Notes: generated by a model not told the origin, from the sequence alone. 5,569 nt of DNA from an uncultured Collinsella sp. (GCA_905199225.1 CAJKFS010000066.1:1-5569); one strand, 5' to 3'; positions 1 through 5,506 are shown, counted from the first letter of the stretch. Made by a program: numbers and translations.

Positions 1-88
1 GTAAGTTTTTCGTAGATTCCGCACGAGCCGGAAAGCACTTAATGTGCTTTCCGAGCGAGCCCAGGACCTGACCGAACGAAAAACTTAC
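1..88. repeat. Nested inverted repeat, unknown element
   Basis: Two perfect inverted repeats are nested here. The outer one is 13 bp: GTAAGTTTTTCGT at 1-13 and its exact reverse complement at 76-88. The inner one is 10 bp: CGGAAAGCAC at 29-38 and GTGCTTTCCG at 44-53, around the 5-base loop TTAAT. Either strand could fold into a long stem with an internal loop and an apical hairpin. The element sits downstream of the minus-strand HAD phosphatase gene. No U-tract follows the inner hairpin, so it is not a classic terminator on either strand. It could be an intergenic repeat family member, a small non-coding RNA, or one end of a miniature mobile element; the outer arm may continue left of the window. 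The repeats are read directly from the sequence; the function is unknown. Confidence 0.6.
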
Positions 89-120
89 CCGCCTCGCCCG
101 GCCAGGTCCGACGAGCAACG

Positions 121-948
121 TTACCGAGCCGCCAGGATGGCGTCGATGAGCGTCAGTACGCCCCCGTCGTTGTTGCTCGGAATGCGCCACTTGGCATGCG
201 CGTTCATATGCTCCTCGGCATTGTCCACGATAAAGCTGTGACCGACACGCTTCAGCATGGGGATATCGTTGTAGGTGTCGCCCACGGCGGCGGCATCGGC
301 GATGTCGATGCCCAGTTGGTCGCACAGATGCGCCACGCCGGCGCCCTTGTCGACGCCTAGGTTCATAAAGTCGATCCACTCGCGACCGGCATTGGTGACA
401 TAGAGCTGGTCGGAGAACGCGGGGTTATAGGTCTCGCGGAACGCGGGCTCGGCATCGTAGGCAGGGAAGAAGATCGAGATCTTGTTGGACTCGAGATCGA
501 GGCCCTCAAAGGTGTCGACGTAGTTGATCGTGTTGTAGTAGACGCTGATCTCGTCGTGATACTGGTGGTCGCGGGCGAGCACATAGAACTCGTCGTAGCA
601 GCACAGGACGGGAACGGCGCGCGAGTCCTCCGAGGCACGGGCAAGCACCTGCTGATACAGCTCCACGTCGATGTTGCTCTTATAGATATAGTTGCCGCGA
701 TAGATGACGCAGGCACCGTTGTCGGGACAAAACGCGAGTCGGTTCTTGATGCCCTCGAACATTTCCTCGAGTTTGGGGGCGGGGCGTCCGCTGGCGGGGC
801 AGAATACGATACCGGCATCGGCGAGCTTGTCCAGACGCTCATCGAGGCCCTGGGGCAGCACGCGCTCGTCAGTGAGAAGCGTCTTGTCCATATCGACGGC
901 GAGAATCTTAATGTTGCCGATATTGGCATCCGATTCGTAAGTTTGCAT
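121..948 (-). CDS. Cof-type HAD-IIB family hydrolase (sugar/nucleotide phosphatase-like)
   Basis: This 275-residue protein belongs to the haloacid dehalogenase superfamily, Cof/YidA-like subfamily IIB, which are cytosolic Mg-dependent phosphatases acting on small phosphorylated metabolites. All four core motifs are visible. Motif I is DMDKT at residues 19-23, with Asp19 the nucleophile and Asp21 the acid/base. Motif II is Ser53 in PASGRP, motif III is Lys201 in GVDKGAG, and motif IV is GDTYND at 223-228, which binds Mg. The stretch between about residues 85 and 190 is the C2 cap that sets substrate choice; the substrate cannot be read from it. Length is normal for the family. The ATG at 948-946 is chosen because GAAAGG (963-958 on the minus strand) lies 9 bases upstream. 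The stop codon is at 123-121. It is divergent from argG and shows no visible functional tie to it. An upstream open frame overlaps its first 41 bases. Confidence 0.95.
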   Translation of the reverse strand: MQTYESDANIGNIKILAVDMDKTLLTDERVLPQGLDERLDKLADAGIVFCPASGRPAPKLEEMFEGIKNRLAFCPDNGACVIYRGNYIYKSNIDVELYQQVLARASEDSRAVPVLCCYDEFYVLARDHQYHDEISVYYNTINYVDTFEGLDLESNKISIFFPAYDAEPAFRETYNPAFSDQLYVTNAGREWIDFMNLGVDKGAGVAHLCDQLGIDIADAAAVGDTYNDIPMLKRVGHSFIVDNAEEHMNAHAKWRIPSNNDGGVLTLIDAILAAR

Positions 949-1366
949 AAAAACGCGCCTTTCGTTTCGAAATTGTTTCAGACGTTATAACCATCAACTG
1001 GTAGTCGGGCGTATTTTCGCAGGATTGGCGCGTATTTGCACCATGATTCACAAAGTAATGAAAAAACTTTTCAGAAATTTGAATTTGTCGCTTGTGAAGC
1101 GGGCACTTTAGCGTAATATAGCGACCATCGAAAACGGAGGCGGAAAAACAGCCGTTTACCGAGGAATAGGTACCGTTTACGATATATGAATTGCGCCCGG
1201 CGATAAGCGAAAGGAGAGGCAGATGCAGTTCGTACAGATCATCACCACTGCAGACAATGCCATCCGACGCCAGCGCGCAATTTCCCGACGACGATAACGA
1301 TCGTCTCTGTCCGCATGGGGCGAAAAGCTCCAACAGAGTCATTTTGAGGTCGTTGGGTTTTAGCAC
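908..1366 (-). CDS. Doubtful hypothetical protein, 152 codons
   Basis: This open frame fills most of the spacer between the HAD gene and argG. I do not recognise the product. From a GTG at 1366-1364 it would be 152 residues; an ATG at 1342-1340 would give 144. The frame is open further upstream to a TGA at 1444-1442, about 178 codons in all, which is long for chance. The predicted protein is mixed in composition, has seven cysteines (18, 30, 39, 73, 88, 116, 147), and shows no signal peptide or transmembrane run. Against it: neither start has a Shine-Dalgarno sequence, third-position GC is clearly lower than in argG or argH, it uses AGA and CGA arginine codons that argG lacks, and its last 13 codons run into the HAD gene in another frame. 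It may be a weakly expressed or recently acquired gene, a decayed gene, or chance. Confidence 0.4.
   Translation of the reverse strand: MLKPNDLKMTLLELFAPCGQRRSLSSSGNCALASDGIVCSGDDLYELHLPLLSLIAGRNSYIVNGTYSSVNGCFSASVFDGRYITLKCPLHKRQIQISEKFFHYFVNHGANTRQSCENTPDYQLMVITSETISKRKARFYANLRIGCQYRQH
984..989 (-). promoter_or_regulatory. Possible -10 element of the HAD phosphatase gene
   Basis: Read on the minus strand, TATAAC matches the sigma-70 -10 consensus at five of six positions and lies about 35 bases upstream of the HAD start codon. No good -35 hexamer is found 16-18 bases further upstream (ACGCCC at a 17-base spacing). A TG occurs just upstream but one base out of register for an extended -10. 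If used, the leader would be about 30 bases. The call rests only on sequence match. Confidence 0.35.
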
Positions 1367-1446
1367 GACATTGCTGCATGTTTCTAGGGCATGTATGTGC
1401 TGATTTTTGCTATTTAACCTGATATTGCACGGTATTTGACCTCAAG

Positions 1447-1474
1447 GTGACTTGCAACTGACCGATGTTCTAAC
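1447..1474 (+). promoter_or_regulatory. Candidate argG promoter (extended -10)
   Basis: TGTTCTAAC at 1466-1474 fits an extended -10 (TG, one base, then TCTAAC, four of six to consensus). GTGACT at 1447-1452 is a partial -35 at a 16-base spacing. Transcription would begin near 1481, leaving a leader of about 22 bases ending in the argG ribosome binding site AAAGGA (1490-1495). An alternative -35, TTGACC at 1436-1441, has no good -10 partner. I looked for an ArgR operator in 1367-1500 and found no convincing ARG box. The ndk promoter in this window has a similar TG-T-hexamer layout. Confidence 0.4.
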
Positions 1475-1502
1475 TAGCTACCAAGGGCGAAAGGAAACAG
1501 CC

Positions 1503-2729
1503 ATGAGCAAGGAAAAAGTCGTTCTCGCATATTCCGGTGGTCTTGATACATCCGTATGTGTCAAGTGGCTCCAGGATGAGAAGAATCTCGATGTCGTTTG
1601 TGTCTGCGGCAATGTGGGCCAGGAGGAGACCGGTCTGGATGCCAAGAAGCAGAAGGCTCTCGACCTGGGCGTTCTGGATTGCCAGGTGCTCGACCTGCGC
1701 GATGAGTTCTCTGATGAGTTCCTGACCAAGGCCATCGCCGCCAACTCCATGTACGAGAACAAGTACCCGCTGCTCTCCGCTCTTTCCCGTCCGCTGCTTG
1801 CCAAGAAACTTGTCGAGGTTGCTCACGAGTTCGGCGCCACCTATGTCGCCCACGGCTGCACCGGCAAGGGCAACGACCAGGTCCGTTTTGAGGCTGCCGT
1901 CAAGGCCCTCGACCCCGAGCTCAAGGTTATCGCCCCGGTTCGTGAGTGGGATCTGAAGTGCCGTCCGGACGAGGTTGCCTACGCCCACGCCCACAACGTG
2001 CCGGTTCCCGAGGGTGCCAACGACAACCCCTATTCCATCGATGACAATCTGTGGGGTCGCGCCATCGAGTGCGGTCACCTGGAGGATCCCTGGAACGAGC
2101 CGCTCGATGACGCTTGGGTTATGACCAAGAACCCCGAGGACACGCCCGACACCCCGACCTACACCGAGATCGAGTTCGAGGCCGGCAAGCCCGTTGCGGT
2201 TGACGGCAAGAAGATGAAGCTCTCCGAGATCGTCATCGAGCTCAACAAGATCTCCGGAGACAACGGCTTTGGTCGTCTCGACCTGGTCGAGGATCGTCTG
2301 GTGGGCCTCAAGAGCCGCGAGTGCTACGAGGTTCCCGGCGCCCTGACGCTCATCACCGCCCACAAGGCACTCGAGGACATCTGCGTCGAGGGTGACCTGC
2401 TCAAGACCAAGATCAAGCTCGAGCAGGATTGGGCCACCGCCGTGTATAACGGCCAGTGGTACAGCCCGCTCAAGAACGCGCTCGACGCCTTTATGGCCGA
2501 TACTCAGAAGTTCGTGACCGGCACCGTCCGTCTGAAGTTCTTTAAGGGCAACTGCCATGTCGTCGGCCGCAAGAGCCCCTTCAGCCTCTACGACTACGGT
2601 CTGGCTACCTACGACCGCGACACCACGTTTGACGAGAAGGCCAGCGCCGGCTTTATCGAGATCGATACGCTGTCGCTCAAGACGTGGGCTAAGGTCCAGG
2701 GGCCCAGCTCTGCTGCCGCCCAGGCCTAG
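1503..2729 (+). CDS. argG: Argininosuccinate synthase
   Basis: ArgG (EC 6.3.4.5) joins citrulline and aspartate using ATP, giving argininosuccinate, AMP and pyrophosphate; it is the penultimate step of arginine synthesis, in the cytosol, usually as a tetramer. The product is 408 residues, normal for the bacterial family. The N-terminal adenine-nucleotide alpha-hydrolase domain shows the PP-loop SGGLDTS at 11-17. The family signature HGCTGKGNDQVRFE is at 117-130, and further conserved blocks (NPYSIDDNLWGR, GRLDLVEDRLVGLKSRECYE, SPFSLYDYG) follow. The start is ATG 1503 rather than an upstream TTG in the same frame, because AAAGGA at 1490-1495 sits 7 bases before it and MSKEKVVLAYSGG is the usual N-terminus. 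All twelve arginine codons are CGC or CGT, suggesting good expression. argH follows after a 526-bp spacer containing a small ORF and hairpins. Confidence 0.98.
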   Translation: MSKEKVVLAYSGGLDTSVCVKWLQDEKNLDVVCVCGNVGQEETGLDAKKQKALDLGVLDCQVLDLRDEFSDEFLTKAIAANSMYENKYPLLSALSRPLLAKKLVEVAHEFGATYVAHGCTGKGNDQVRFEAAVKALDPELKVIAPVREWDLKCRPDEVAYAHAHNVPVPEGANDNPYSIDDNLWGRAIECGHLEDPWNEPLDDAWVMTKNPEDTPDTPTYTEIEFEAGKPVAVDGKKMKLSEIVIELNKISGDNGFGRLDLVEDRLVGLKSRECYEVPGALTLITAHKALEDICVEGDLLKTKIKLEQDWATAVYNGQWYSPLKNALDAFMADTQKFVTGTVRLKFFKGNCHVVGRKSPFSLYDYGLATYDRDTTFDEKASAGFIEIDTLSLKTWAKVQGPSSAAAQA

Positions 2730-2751
2730 CGCCTCCTTCCCTTGGTATCCG

Positions 2752-2766
2752 CGCGGCCCATCCGCG
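2752..2766 (+). other. Small GC hairpin after argG
   Basis: CGCGG (2752-2756) and CCGCG (2762-2766) form a 5-bp stem around CCCAT, extendable outward by a G-T wobble (2751, 2767) and a C-G pair (2750, 2768). It lies 22 bases after the argG stop. The bases after it (ATACAAAAC) lack a T-run, so it is not a factor-independent terminator; it may protect the 3' end of the argG message. The rest of 2767-2882 holds only a 5-bp hairpin, GCCGC/GCGGC at 2862-2875. Confidence 0.3.
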
Positions 2767-2882
2767 TGATACAAAACGGGCGCACGGGGTCCCTACCTTT
2801 CGTTATGCTTGCTGACACTTCTTAACATCGGTGGCCCCTACGTTCCGCCCGCATATATGATGCCGCGTCTGCGGCTGAGTCC

Positions 2883-2912
2883 GAGCCCCGCCGGGGTTGT
2901 CCGGCGGGGCTC
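2883..2912 (+). terminator. Strong GC hairpin, weak terminator or attenuator
   Basis: GAGCCCCGCCGG (2883-2894) pairs perfectly with CCGGCGGGGCTC (2901-2912), a 12-bp stem with the 6-base loop GGTTGT. It is one of the two strongest hairpins in the window. The sequence after it, TTGCTATCAATTTG, has no uninterrupted T-tract, unlike the terminators after argH and ndk. It therefore probably ends only part of the argG transcripts or acts as a processing or stability element, leaving argH partly co-transcribed. It lies about 150 bases after argG and about 50 before the next small ORF. Confidence 0.55.
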
Positions 2913-2964
2913 TTGCTATCAATTTGACGGCCTTGTGCCTATCTATATCCGAGGAGTACCTATT

Positions 2965-3135
2965 ATGTTTGATGCTATTGCACACGCTTTGCTTTCTCTT
3001 GCCCCTGAGCTCGATACTGCCAAGGTCGAGGATGTTCCCATGGGCCTGAAGGCTTGGATTGACGGTTCGCAGGGCAACTTCAGGAGGGAGTCGATGGGCG
3101 CCAAGTGCCTGACCCGTCACTTCTTTGCTATTTAG
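2965..3135 (+). CDS. Small hypothetical protein between argG and argH, 56 aa
   Basis: I do not recognise this small ORF. The ATG at 2965 is supported by a strong ribosome binding site, GAGGAG at 2951-2956, 8 bases upstream; the frame is open earlier, but no better start is seen. The 56-residue product begins with an amphipathic-looking segment (MFDAIAHALLSLAPEL), has no signal peptide or membrane span, and ends RHFFAI. Residues 40-41 are two arginines encoded AGG AGG, a codon not used in argG, argH or ndk. The same six bases (3082-3087) are a consensus Shine-Dalgarno 6 bases before an in-frame ATG at 3094, which would give a 13-residue peptide. A GC hairpin starts 9 bases after the stop. It may be a short leader-type ORF controlling argH, a small functional protein, or a gene remnant; I cannot decide from one sequence. 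Confidence 0.6.
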   Translation: MFDAIAHALLSLAPELDTAKVEDVPMGLKAWIDGSQGNFRRESMGAKCLTRHFFAI

Positions 3136-3143
3136 CCTGTCAG

Positions 3144-3160
3144 CCCCGCACGTGGCGGGG
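3144..3160 (+). other. Hairpin following the small ORF
   Basis: CCCCGC (3144-3149) and GCGGGG (3155-3160) form a perfect 6-bp stem with loop ACGTG, starting 9 bases after the TAG of the small ORF. The downstream sequence GATGTGCAAAAC has no T-run, so termination here would need Rho or would not occur. Its placement relative to the stop would let a ribosome finishing the small ORF melt it, which is an inference only. Confidence 0.4.
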
Positions 3161-3240
3161 GATGTGCAAAACTAACAGTTGATAAATCGCTTTAGCGGCA
3201 TGGCGTAGCGCTTTGTGCGCCGATGTTTTGGTATTTGATG

Positions 3241-3255
3241 AAAGGGGACGGTCCC
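3241..3255 (+). promoter_or_regulatory. argH ribosome binding site inside a small inverted repeat
   Basis: AAAGGGGA (3241-3248) is the argH Shine-Dalgarno, 7 bases before ATG 3256, and it decides that start over an in-frame ATG at 3223 that lacks one. GGGAC (3245-3249) and GTCCC (3251-3255) are inverted repeats, so GGGA could pair with TCCC around a CGG loop and partly hide the ribosome binding site. The stem is only four pairs and may simply be weak local structure. Confidence 0.55.
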
Positions 3256-4686
3256 ATGGCTCTTTGGGGTGGTCGTTTTGAGGCGGGCGTGGCCGAGGTC
3301 ACGCAGGAGTTTGGCGCATCGCTGCCGGTCGATAAGCATCTCTATAAGCAGGATATCGCCGGTTCCAAGGCACATGCCAAGATGCTGGCCGCACAGGGCA
3401 TCATCAGCGCAGAGGACGAGCAGGCGATTGCCGAGGGCCTGACCGGAATCGAACAGGATATCGATGCCGGCAACTTCACCTTCGATATCAACGATGAGGA
3501 CATTCATATGTCCATCGAGAGCGAGCTGACGCGCCGTATCGGCGAGGCCGGTAAGCGCTTGCATACCGGGCGTTCGCGCAACGACCAGGTGGCGACCGAT
3601 ACGCGCCTGGGCGTCAAGGCGTTGGCCAAGGAGCTCATGGAGGCCAATCTTGAGTTGCGCCATGTGCTGGTGGATGCGGCCAAGAAGTACGACAAGGTGA
3701 TTCTGCCGGGCTACACGCACATGCAGCATGCTCAGCCCGTGCTGCTGTCACATCATCTGCTGGCGTATTCCTGGATGTTCGCGCGCGACTTTACACGCCT
3801 GAAGGCCGCCTTTGATGCCGCCGACAACTGCCCGCTGGGTGCTGCCGCGCTTGCCGGTACGAGCTATCCACTCGATCGTCAGATGACGGCTGCCGAGCTT
3901 GGCTTTGCGGGTGTGATTCCCAACTCGCTCGATGCGGTTTCCGACCGTGATTTCCTGCTCGATCTGCATTACGCCGGCTCCGTCATGGCCATGCACCTGT
4001 CGCGTCTTTCCGAGGAGATCGTGCTGTGGTCGAGCTCCGAATTTGGCTTCATCACGCTTTCCGACTCGTACTCCACCGGCTCGTCCATCATGCCGCAGAA
4101 GAAGAATCCCGACTTTGCCGAGCTTATCCGCGGCAAGAGCGGCCGAGTCTATGGCAACCTGGTGCAGCTGCTTGTGACCATGAAGGGCCTGCCGCTGGCC
4201 TATAACAAGGACTTGCAGGAGGACAAGGAGGGCGCGCTCGATACCGCCCACACGCTCATGCAGTGTCTGTCGGTTATGGCCGGTATGATTTCGACTTGGA
4301 CCGTCAACGAGGATGCCATGGCGCGCGAGTGCGGCGTGGGGCACCTTGCCGCTACCGATGTTGCCGATTACCTGGCCAAGCGCGGCCTGCCGTTCCGTGA
4401 GGCGCATGCCGTGGTGGGCCATCTGGTCCTGATGTGTGAGAAGCGCGGCTGCAATCTTGAGGACCTGCCGTTTGAGGTGTTCCAGGAGGCAAGCCCGCTC
4501 TTTGAGCGCGATATTACCGAGGCGCTCGACATCCCGTCGATTGTCGCCGCGCGCACGACCGAGGGCGGTACCGCCCCTGCCGCTGTTGCCGTGCAGCTGC
4601 AGCGTGCCGAGGCACAACTCGTTGCCGACGAAGGTGTGTTTGGCTCGTTGACCAAGGTCGTCGAGATGGGCCACGGAGCTAATTAG
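3256..4686 (+). CDS. argH: Argininosuccinate lyase
   Basis: ArgH (EC 4.3.2.1) splits argininosuccinate into arginine and fumarate, the last step of arginine synthesis. It belongs to the fumarase/aspartase/adenylosuccinate lyase superfamily, active as a cytosolic homotetramer with active sites built from three subunits. The 476-residue product is slightly longer than the roughly 460 usual. The conserved regions are all present: EDIHMSIE at 81-88, HTGRSRNDQVATD at 103-115, GYTHMQHAQP at 152-161 with His155 in the catalytic histidine position, and the signature GSSIMPQKKNPD at 275-286, whose Ser277 is in the mobile loop serine position that acts as catalytic base in studied members. The N-terminus MALWGGRF is typical and supports ATG 3256 over the in-frame ATG 3223. 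No AGA or AGG arginine codons are used. It follows argG in the same direction and ends 45 bases before a good terminator. Confidence 0.98.
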   Translation: MALWGGRFEAGVAEVTQEFGASLPVDKHLYKQDIAGSKAHAKMLAAQGIISAEDEQAIAEGLTGIEQDIDAGNFTFDINDEDIHMSIESELTRRIGEAGKRLHTGRSRNDQVATDTRLGVKALAKELMEANLELRHVLVDAAKKYDKVILPGYTHMQHAQPVLLSHHLLAYSWMFARDFTRLKAAFDAADNCPLGAAALAGTSYPLDRQMTAAELGFAGVIPNSLDAVSDRDFLLDLHYAGSVMAMHLSRLSEEIVLWSSSEFGFITLSDSYSTGSSIMPQKKNPDFAELIRGKSGRVYGNLVQLLVTMKGLPLAYNKDLQEDKEGALDTAHTLMQCLSVMAGMISTWTVNEDAMARECGVGHLAATDVADYLAKRGLPFREAHAVVGHLVLMCEKRGCNLEDLPFEVFQEASPLFERDITEALDIPSIVAARTTEGGTAPAAVAVQLQRAEAQLVADEGVFGSLTKVVEMGHGAN

Positions 4687-4731
4687 CTTATAGGATGCGT
4701 CTGTCTGGTGCGTTCATCATATCTTGCCTTT

Positions 4732-4765
4732 ACGGGTGCTCGCTACGGTGGGCGCCCGTTTTGTT
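4732..4765 (+). terminator. Factor-independent terminator after argH
   Basis: ACGGGTGCTCGC (4732-4743) pairs with GTGGGCGCCCGT (4748-4759), a 12-bp stem including three G-T wobbles around a 4-base loop, followed directly by TTTTGTT. It begins 45 bases after the argH stop and is the likely end of the arginine transcript. Confidence 0.85.
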
Positions 4766-4931
4766 ATAGGGAAGGGAGGAGCTTGTCGAGAACTTCTGTA
4801 GGACCTTTGGGCAGGTTGTGAAGGGGGTGCGTTCACGGGCGGCAACCGACCGTCTGCTCGGTTCGGTGCAGTTGGTGGCGGAGCGGATGGTACTCTAATC
4901 GGGCTTCGAAACAGAAGTGACACATATGGAA
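4766..4931 (+). other. Spacer after argH: coding-like stretch without a start
   Basis: The 377-bp gap between argH and ndk is divided. Its middle part is GC-rich and coding-like: on the plus strand a frame is open from a TAG at 4767 to a TAA at 4896-4898 and would read GREELVENFCRTFGQVV and so on for 42 codons. It has no ATG near its beginning, and the GGGAGG at 4774-4779 has no in-frame start at the right distance. The same segment is bounded by ACTTCTGT (4792-4799) and its reverse complement ACAGAAGT (4911-4918), and includes AACCGA/TCGGTT (4844-4849 and 4858-4863). It may be a gene remnant, a structured RNA, or neither; I cannot assign it. From about 4900 onward the sequence is AT-rich and leads into the ndk promoter. 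Confidence 0.3.
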
Positions 4932-4961
4932 CGCTTCAATAAATTACAGCGCTTCAATAAA
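4932..4961 (+). repeat. Two 12-bp direct repeats upstream of ndk
   Basis: CGCTTCAATAAA occurs perfectly at 4932-4943 and again at 4950-4961, an 18-bp period, just upstream of the candidate ndk promoter. The second copy begins 22 bases before the -35 position, a usual place for activator or repressor sites. No known operator is recognised. Confidence 0.6.
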
Positions 4962-4971
4962 CAGCTTTTTG

Positions 4972-5000
4972 TTTAACTGCAGCTAAAACTCTGTTACGAT
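4972..5000 (+). promoter_or_regulatory. Candidate ndk promoter (extended -10)
   Basis: TG-T-TACGAT at 4992-5000 is an extended -10 (four of six in the hexamer plus TG). TTTAAC at 4972-4977 is a weak -35 at a 17-base spacing. Transcription would start near 5007, giving a leader of about 57 bases. TTTAACTGCAGCTAAA (4972-4987) over the -35 is a palindrome with one mismatched pair, and AACTGCA (4975-4981) is repeated inverted as TGCAGTT (5000-5006), bracketing the -10. Both are candidate operator symmetries. The argH terminator upstream supports a separate transcription unit. Confidence 0.5.
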
Positions 5001-5063
5001 GCAGTTCAGGCGGGTGCCGGAATGGGACTTGGGCACGCGCGAACCTACTTGAAAGGCTACCTT

Positions 5064-5468
5064 ATGGCTATCGAGAAGACCTTCATCATGATTAAGCCCG
5101 ACGCTGTGCGCGATCGCAAGATCGGCGAGATCGTTGCTCGTATCGAGCGCAGCGGCCTTGTCATCGAGCGCATGGAGATGACCACGCTCGAGCGCGCTAC
5201 CGTCGAGGAGCACTACGCCCATCTGGCCGACAAACCCTTCTTTGGCGGTCTGTGCGACTTTATGACGAGCGGTCCGGTCGTCAAGATGGTTGTTTCCGGT
5301 CTTTCCGCCGTCTCCAAGATGCGCACCCTTATGGGCGCCACCAACCCGCTTGATGCTGCCCCCGGCACCATCCGCGGTGACTTCGCCGTCGATGTCAACG
5401 CCAACGTGATTCACGGCTCCGACTGCCTGGAGAACGCCGAGATCGAGATCAAGCGCTTCTTTGGCTAA
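5064..5468 (+). CDS. ndk: Nucleoside diphosphate kinase
   Basis: Ndk (EC 2.7.4.6) moves the gamma phosphate of a nucleoside triphosphate, mostly ATP, to a nucleoside diphosphate through a phosphohistidine, keeping the cytosolic NTP and dNTP pools balanced. The 134-residue product is slightly shorter than the roughly 140 common in bacteria and is complete. Conserved positions are visible: Lys11 in IMIKPDAV, Tyr51, Phe59 in DKPFFGGL, Arg87, Thr93 in GATNP, Arg104 in GTIRGDFA, Asn114, and the phosphorylated His117 in NVIHGSD. The usual HGSDS motif reads HGSDC, with Cys121 in place of serine. The start ATG 5064 is preferred to an in-frame ATG at 5022 because GAAAGG (5051-5056) lies 7 bases before it and MAIEKTFIMIKPDAV matches the family N-terminus. 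It has its own likely promoter and a strong terminator, so it is probably monocistronic. Confidence 0.98.
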   Translation: MAIEKTFIMIKPDAVRDRKIGEIVARIERSGLVIERMEMTTLERATVEEHYAHLADKPFFGGLCDFMTSGPVVKMVVSGLSAVSKMRTLMGATNPLDAAPGTIRGDFAVDVNANVIHGSDCLENAEIEIKRFFG

Positions 5469-5470
5469 AC

Positions 5471-5492
5471 CAGCTTTGACTCCTTAAAGCTG
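5471..5492 (+). other. Hairpin just after the ndk stop codon
   Basis: CAGCTTT (5471-5477) and AAAGCTG (5486-5492) form a perfect 7-bp stem, extendable inward by a G-T and an A-T pair to a 4-base loop CTCC. It begins 3 bases after the stop and precedes the true terminator by 15 bases. It has no T-run of its own and may guard the 3' end of the ndk message. Confidence 0.5.
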
Positions 5493-5506
5493 TTAGCGTG
5501 TGGCTT

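Noticed and set aside
1191..1403. 70-codon plus-strand frame upstream of argG
   Set aside because: Arg/Ser-rich composition and position antisense to the doubtful minus-strand frame; no support for translation.
1367..1502. ArgR operator (ARG box) upstream of argG
   Set aside because: No sequence matching the TGAATAWWWATTCA-type palindrome was found; short repeats such as GCATGT at 1376 and 1389 are too small to call.
1853..1894. Cysteine in the ArgG motif HGCTGKGNDQVRFE as a possible active-site change
   Set aside because: As I recall, both alanine and cysteine occur at this place in normal bacterial ArgG proteins, so it is ordinary variation.
1470..2774. 434-codon open frame antisense to argG
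   Set aside because: It is a mirror of the strong codon bias of argG; the product is low-complexity in Gly, Leu and Val and unlike any family, while the sense frame is unmistakable.
3748..4674. 308-codon open frame antisense to argH
   Set aside because: Same shadow effect: the sense strand encodes complete ArgH with all signatures, and no ribosome binding site or recognisable domain supports the antisense frame.
4881..4897. Resemblance of GAGCGGATGGTACTC to the T-box antiterminator sequence
   Set aside because: Only a short partial match (GGTAC); the specifier stem, the rest of the T-box core and a following terminator are not found, and the downstream gene ndk is not an amino-acid gene.
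4717..4923. 68-codon minus-strand frame in the argH-ndk spacer
   Set aside because: Pro/Arg/Ser-rich translation crossing the argH terminator; looks like the complement of GC-rich sequence, not a protein.
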